From assembly GCA_050733935.1 (NCBI GenBank), contig JBOHUC010000113.1, positions 1-6,457 on the forward strand: a stretch of DNA of 6,457 nucleotides, written 5' to 3'. The stretch's first letter is position 1. Each line of letters starts with the position of its first letter. The position numbers and the translations under genes are program-made. This document shows positions 4,536-6,457 of the stretch, piece by piece. This stretch comes from JBOHUC01 sp050733935 (GTDB taxonomy: Bacteria; Eisenbacteria; RBG-16-71-46; DASYSL01). The notes under the pieces were generated by a model, which was not told the DNA's origin, made no database searches, and saw only the letters and a program-made list of their open reading frames with translations.

Positions 4536-6362
4536 ATGCTCAAGCACTTTCGGAGCGGATCCAAGAGGGTCCGCACGCTGTGGTGGGTTCTCACGATCGG
4601 CACGGTCATCACGTTCATCGGCGGGTTCATCTTCATCTTCGGATCGGGCATCGGAGACGTCGGCCGCGCGCTCTCGAATCCGACGGTGATCGGGAAGGTG
4701 GGCGACGAGGAGATCGGTCTCGGCGACTTCGAAGCCGCCTACGCCGCCGCCCAGCAGCAGTATCAATCGCAGTACGGCACGGCTCCCCAGGGCCGGGACG
4801 CGATCCTGCTCCGCGAGCAGGTGTGGAACAACCTCGTGACCGAGCGCGCCGTGAACGAGGTCGCCCAGCGCTACGGAATCAAGGTCTCGGACCCCGAGAT
4901 CCTGTTCGCGGCCCGGAACACCCCGCCGCCCGACATCTCGCAGAACCCCGCGTTCATGACGAACGGCCGCTTCGACGTCAACAAGTGGCGCCAGGCGCTC
5001 GCCGACCCGTCGATCAACTGGAGCCCCCTCGAGGACCGCCTCCGGCGCTCGCTCCCCGGCCAGCGGCTCGAGGAGCGCGTGGTCGCCGGGGTCAAGCTCT
5101 CGGAGCCCGAGCTCGAGCGCCTGTTCAAGAACCAGTACGACCGGGTGCTCGCGAGCTTCGTCCTCTTCCCGCTCGATGCAGCACCGATCGACTCGAACAA
5201 GTTGAACGACACGGCCCTTCGGGCCTACTACGACGCGCACAAGAACGACTTCTCGGGCACCGAGGAGGTGAAGGCCGAAGTCGTCCAGGTCCCCCGCCGG
5301 GTGGGCGAGGACGAGGACCGGGCGACCCGTCTCGAAGCCGAGACGATCGTGGCCGAGGCGCGTAGCGGCACGGATTTCGCGCAGCTTGCGACCGAGCGCT
5401 CCGAGGGACCGTTTGCCGAGCGTGGCGGCGACCTGGGCCAGGACATTCCGCTCTCGCGGCTCCCGCCGGCGCTCCAGACGGCGATCGACAGCCTGAAGGT
5501 CGGCGGCGTGACGGATCCGATTCGCGAAGGGAACACGTACTTCATCTTCCGCTTGAACGAGCGGAAGACGACGGGGCCCGAGCCCACGTTCCGGCTTTCC
5601 CAGATTCAGAAGCCGATCCGGCCGTCCGCCGAGTCCGTGCAACAGGACGCGGAGCTCGTTCTCAAGCTTCGGAAGGAAGCGACGACCGGGAACCTGGCGG
5701 ACGTCGCGGCGAAGCGCCAGCTCGTCTCGGTCAACACCGGGTGGTTCGGTCCGAATCAGTACGTGCCGGTGCTCATGCAGCTTCCGCAGGCCCAGCAGTG
5801 GGCCGGACGCGCCGCGAAGGGCGAAGTGAGCCGCGCCTACTCGACCGAGACCGGCTGGGTCATCGTGCAGGTGACGGAGCGGCGCGCGCTCGGTCCCAAA
5901 CCGTTCGACGACGTGAAGGACGAGGTGCGGCGCGCGGTCGAGATCGACCTTCGGAAGCAGAAGCCGCTCGCGGACGCCGAGAAGCTCGTTCAGGCCGTGC
6001 GCGGCGGGCAGACGCTCGAGCAGGCGGCCGCCGCGGCGGGCGTGACGGTCGCTGCGACCGATACGTTCCCGCGCTCGCGGCCGGACGGTCGGCTCACGGC
6101 GTTCCCGCGGGCGATCGGGCTTGCGTTCGCGCTCCCGGCCGGGCAGGTCGGAGGCCCGGTGGGCGGGGACAACGGTGTGGTCGTGGTGCGGAAGATCGCG
6201 GACTTCCCGGGAAACCCGGCCCAGTACGAGCAGCTCAAGGGCCAGCTCAGCCAGACGCTGCTGTCGAACCGTCAGCAGCGCTTCCTGCAGGCCTGGATCC
6301 AGGACGTGGTCAAGGAAGCGGAGGTCAAGGACCTCCGGCAGGAAATCGAAGAGTCGATGTAG
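4536..6362 (+). CDS. ppiD: PpiD-like membrane-anchored periplasmic folding factor (SurA-N / parvulin)
   Basis: This 608-residue protein resembles PpiD, a chaperone tied to the inner membrane that meets newly exported proteins in the periplasm; E. coli PpiD is 623 residues. A basic start (MLKHFRSGSKRVR) is followed by one membrane helix (about 14-36), giving an N-in anchor and a periplasmic body. Residues 45-200 match the SurA-type chaperone domain (VIGKVGDEEIGLGDFEAAY, the glutamine-rich AAQQQYQSQY, NPAFMTNGRFDVNKWRQAL). Residues about 240-345 are a parvulin-like domain with ERSEGPFAERGGDLGQ, and 355-450 look like a second, diverged copy (NTGWFGPN, TGWVIVQVTE). The two histidines typical of active parvulins are absent (AEVVQVP and TYFIFRL at those places), so it is probably a chaperone without isomerase activity, as reported for the parvulin domain of E. 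coli PpiD. The C-terminal QAWIQDVVKEAEVKDLRQEIEES matches the family end. It is monocistronic as far as seen and divergent from the kinase. Bacteroidetes-type PpiD or a SurA-like isomerase are close alternatives. Confidence 0.88.
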   Translation: MLKHFRSGSKRVRTLWWVLTIGTVITFIGGFIFIFGSGIGDVGRALSNPTVIGKVGDEEIGLGDFEAAYAAAQQQYQSQYGTAPQGRDAILLREQVWNNLVTERAVNEVAQRYGIKVSDPEILFAARNTPPPDISQNPAFMTNGRFDVNKWRQALADPSINWSPLEDRLRRSLPGQRLEERVVAGVKLSEPELERLFKNQYDRVLASFVLFPLDAAPIDSNKLNDTALRAYYDAHKNDFSGTEEVKAEVVQVPRRVGEDEDRATRLEAETIVAEARSGTDFAQLATERSEGPFAERGGDLGQDIPLSRLPPALQTAIDSLKVGGVTDPIREGNTYFIFRLNERKTTGPEPTFRLSQIQKPIRPSAESVQQDAELVLKLRKEATTGNLADVAAKRQLVSVNTGWFGPNQYVPVLMQLPQAQQWAGRAAKGEVSRAYSTETGWVIVQVTERRALGPKPFDDVKDEVRRAVEIDLRKQKPLADAEKLVQAVRGGQTLEQAAAAAGVTVAATDTFPRSRPDGRLTAFPRAIGLAFALPAGQVGGPVGGDNGVVVVRKIADFPGNPAQYEQLKGQLSQTLLSNRQQRFLQAWIQDVVKEAEVKDLRQEIEESM

Positions 6363-6405
6363 TCGCGCGTCACGCTCGCGGCGCTCGCGACGCTCCCGAG
6401 TCGCT

Positions 6406-6446
6406 CCAGGCTCCGTCCGGAATCAGGACGGAGCCTGGTCCTTCTT
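6406..6446 (+). terminator. Rho-independent terminator after ppiD
   Basis: CCAGGCTCCGTCC (6406-6418) and GGACGGAGCCTGG (6426-6438) form a perfect 13-bp stem with a 7-base loop, followed on the plus strand by TCCTTCTT. It begins 44 bases after the ppiD stop. The minus-strand side has no T run, so it serves the plus strand. Confidence 0.85.
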
Positions 6447-6457
6447 GGGTGCGGGCT

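Noticed and set aside
4515..5642. 375-codon open frame on the minus strand opposite ppiD
   Set aside because: It is antisense to a protein matching PpiD from its membrane anchor onward. No motif or ribosome binding site supports it.

Overview
The window is a GC-rich chromosomal stretch from a Gram-negative (diderm) bacterium. The diderm reading rests on a PpiD-type periplasmic folding factor anchored in the inner membrane. The phylum cannot be fixed from sequence alone. Coding density is high, the start codons include GTG, and nothing marks a mobile element, phage or CRISPR array.

Layout: all genes from 1 to 4270 lie on the minus strand and one gene lies on the plus strand after 4536. Reading in the minus direction from 4270, the order is a cytoplasmic PAS/histidine kinase (4270-3164), an NtrC-family sigma-54 activator seven bases further on (3156-1777), a 272-bp control region with degenerate repeats and a near-consensus sigma-54 promoter (about 1554-1538), a single-domain CheY-like receiver (1504-1097), a 27-residue Lys/Ala-rich basic peptide gene with a very strong ribosome binding site (1021-938), a hairpin that probably terminates transcription (910-880), and the N-terminal 280 codons of uvrA (841-1), which runs off the window. 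On the plus strand a divergent 265-bp region leads into a complete ppiD-like gene (4536-6362), closed by a clean 13-bp stem terminator (6406-6438).

How it fits together (inference): the kinase and activator form an NtrB/NtrC-type two-component pair. The activator gene is followed at once by repeats bearing TGTAA half-sites and then by a GG-N10-GC sigma-54 promoter. The simplest model is that the activator drives the adjacent receiver and, by read-through, the small basic protein. One kinase would then feed two receivers, one of which is made under control of the other. uvrA looks like a separate transcription unit that may have almost no 5' leader. ppiD is divergent from the kinase and shares a regulatory region containing a perfect 12-bp palindrome and a 9-bp inverted repeat. 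A functional link between the envelope chaperone and the two-component system is possible but not shown.

The least ordinary part is the self-contained sigma-54 circuit at 930-1790. The protein families themselves are well known.
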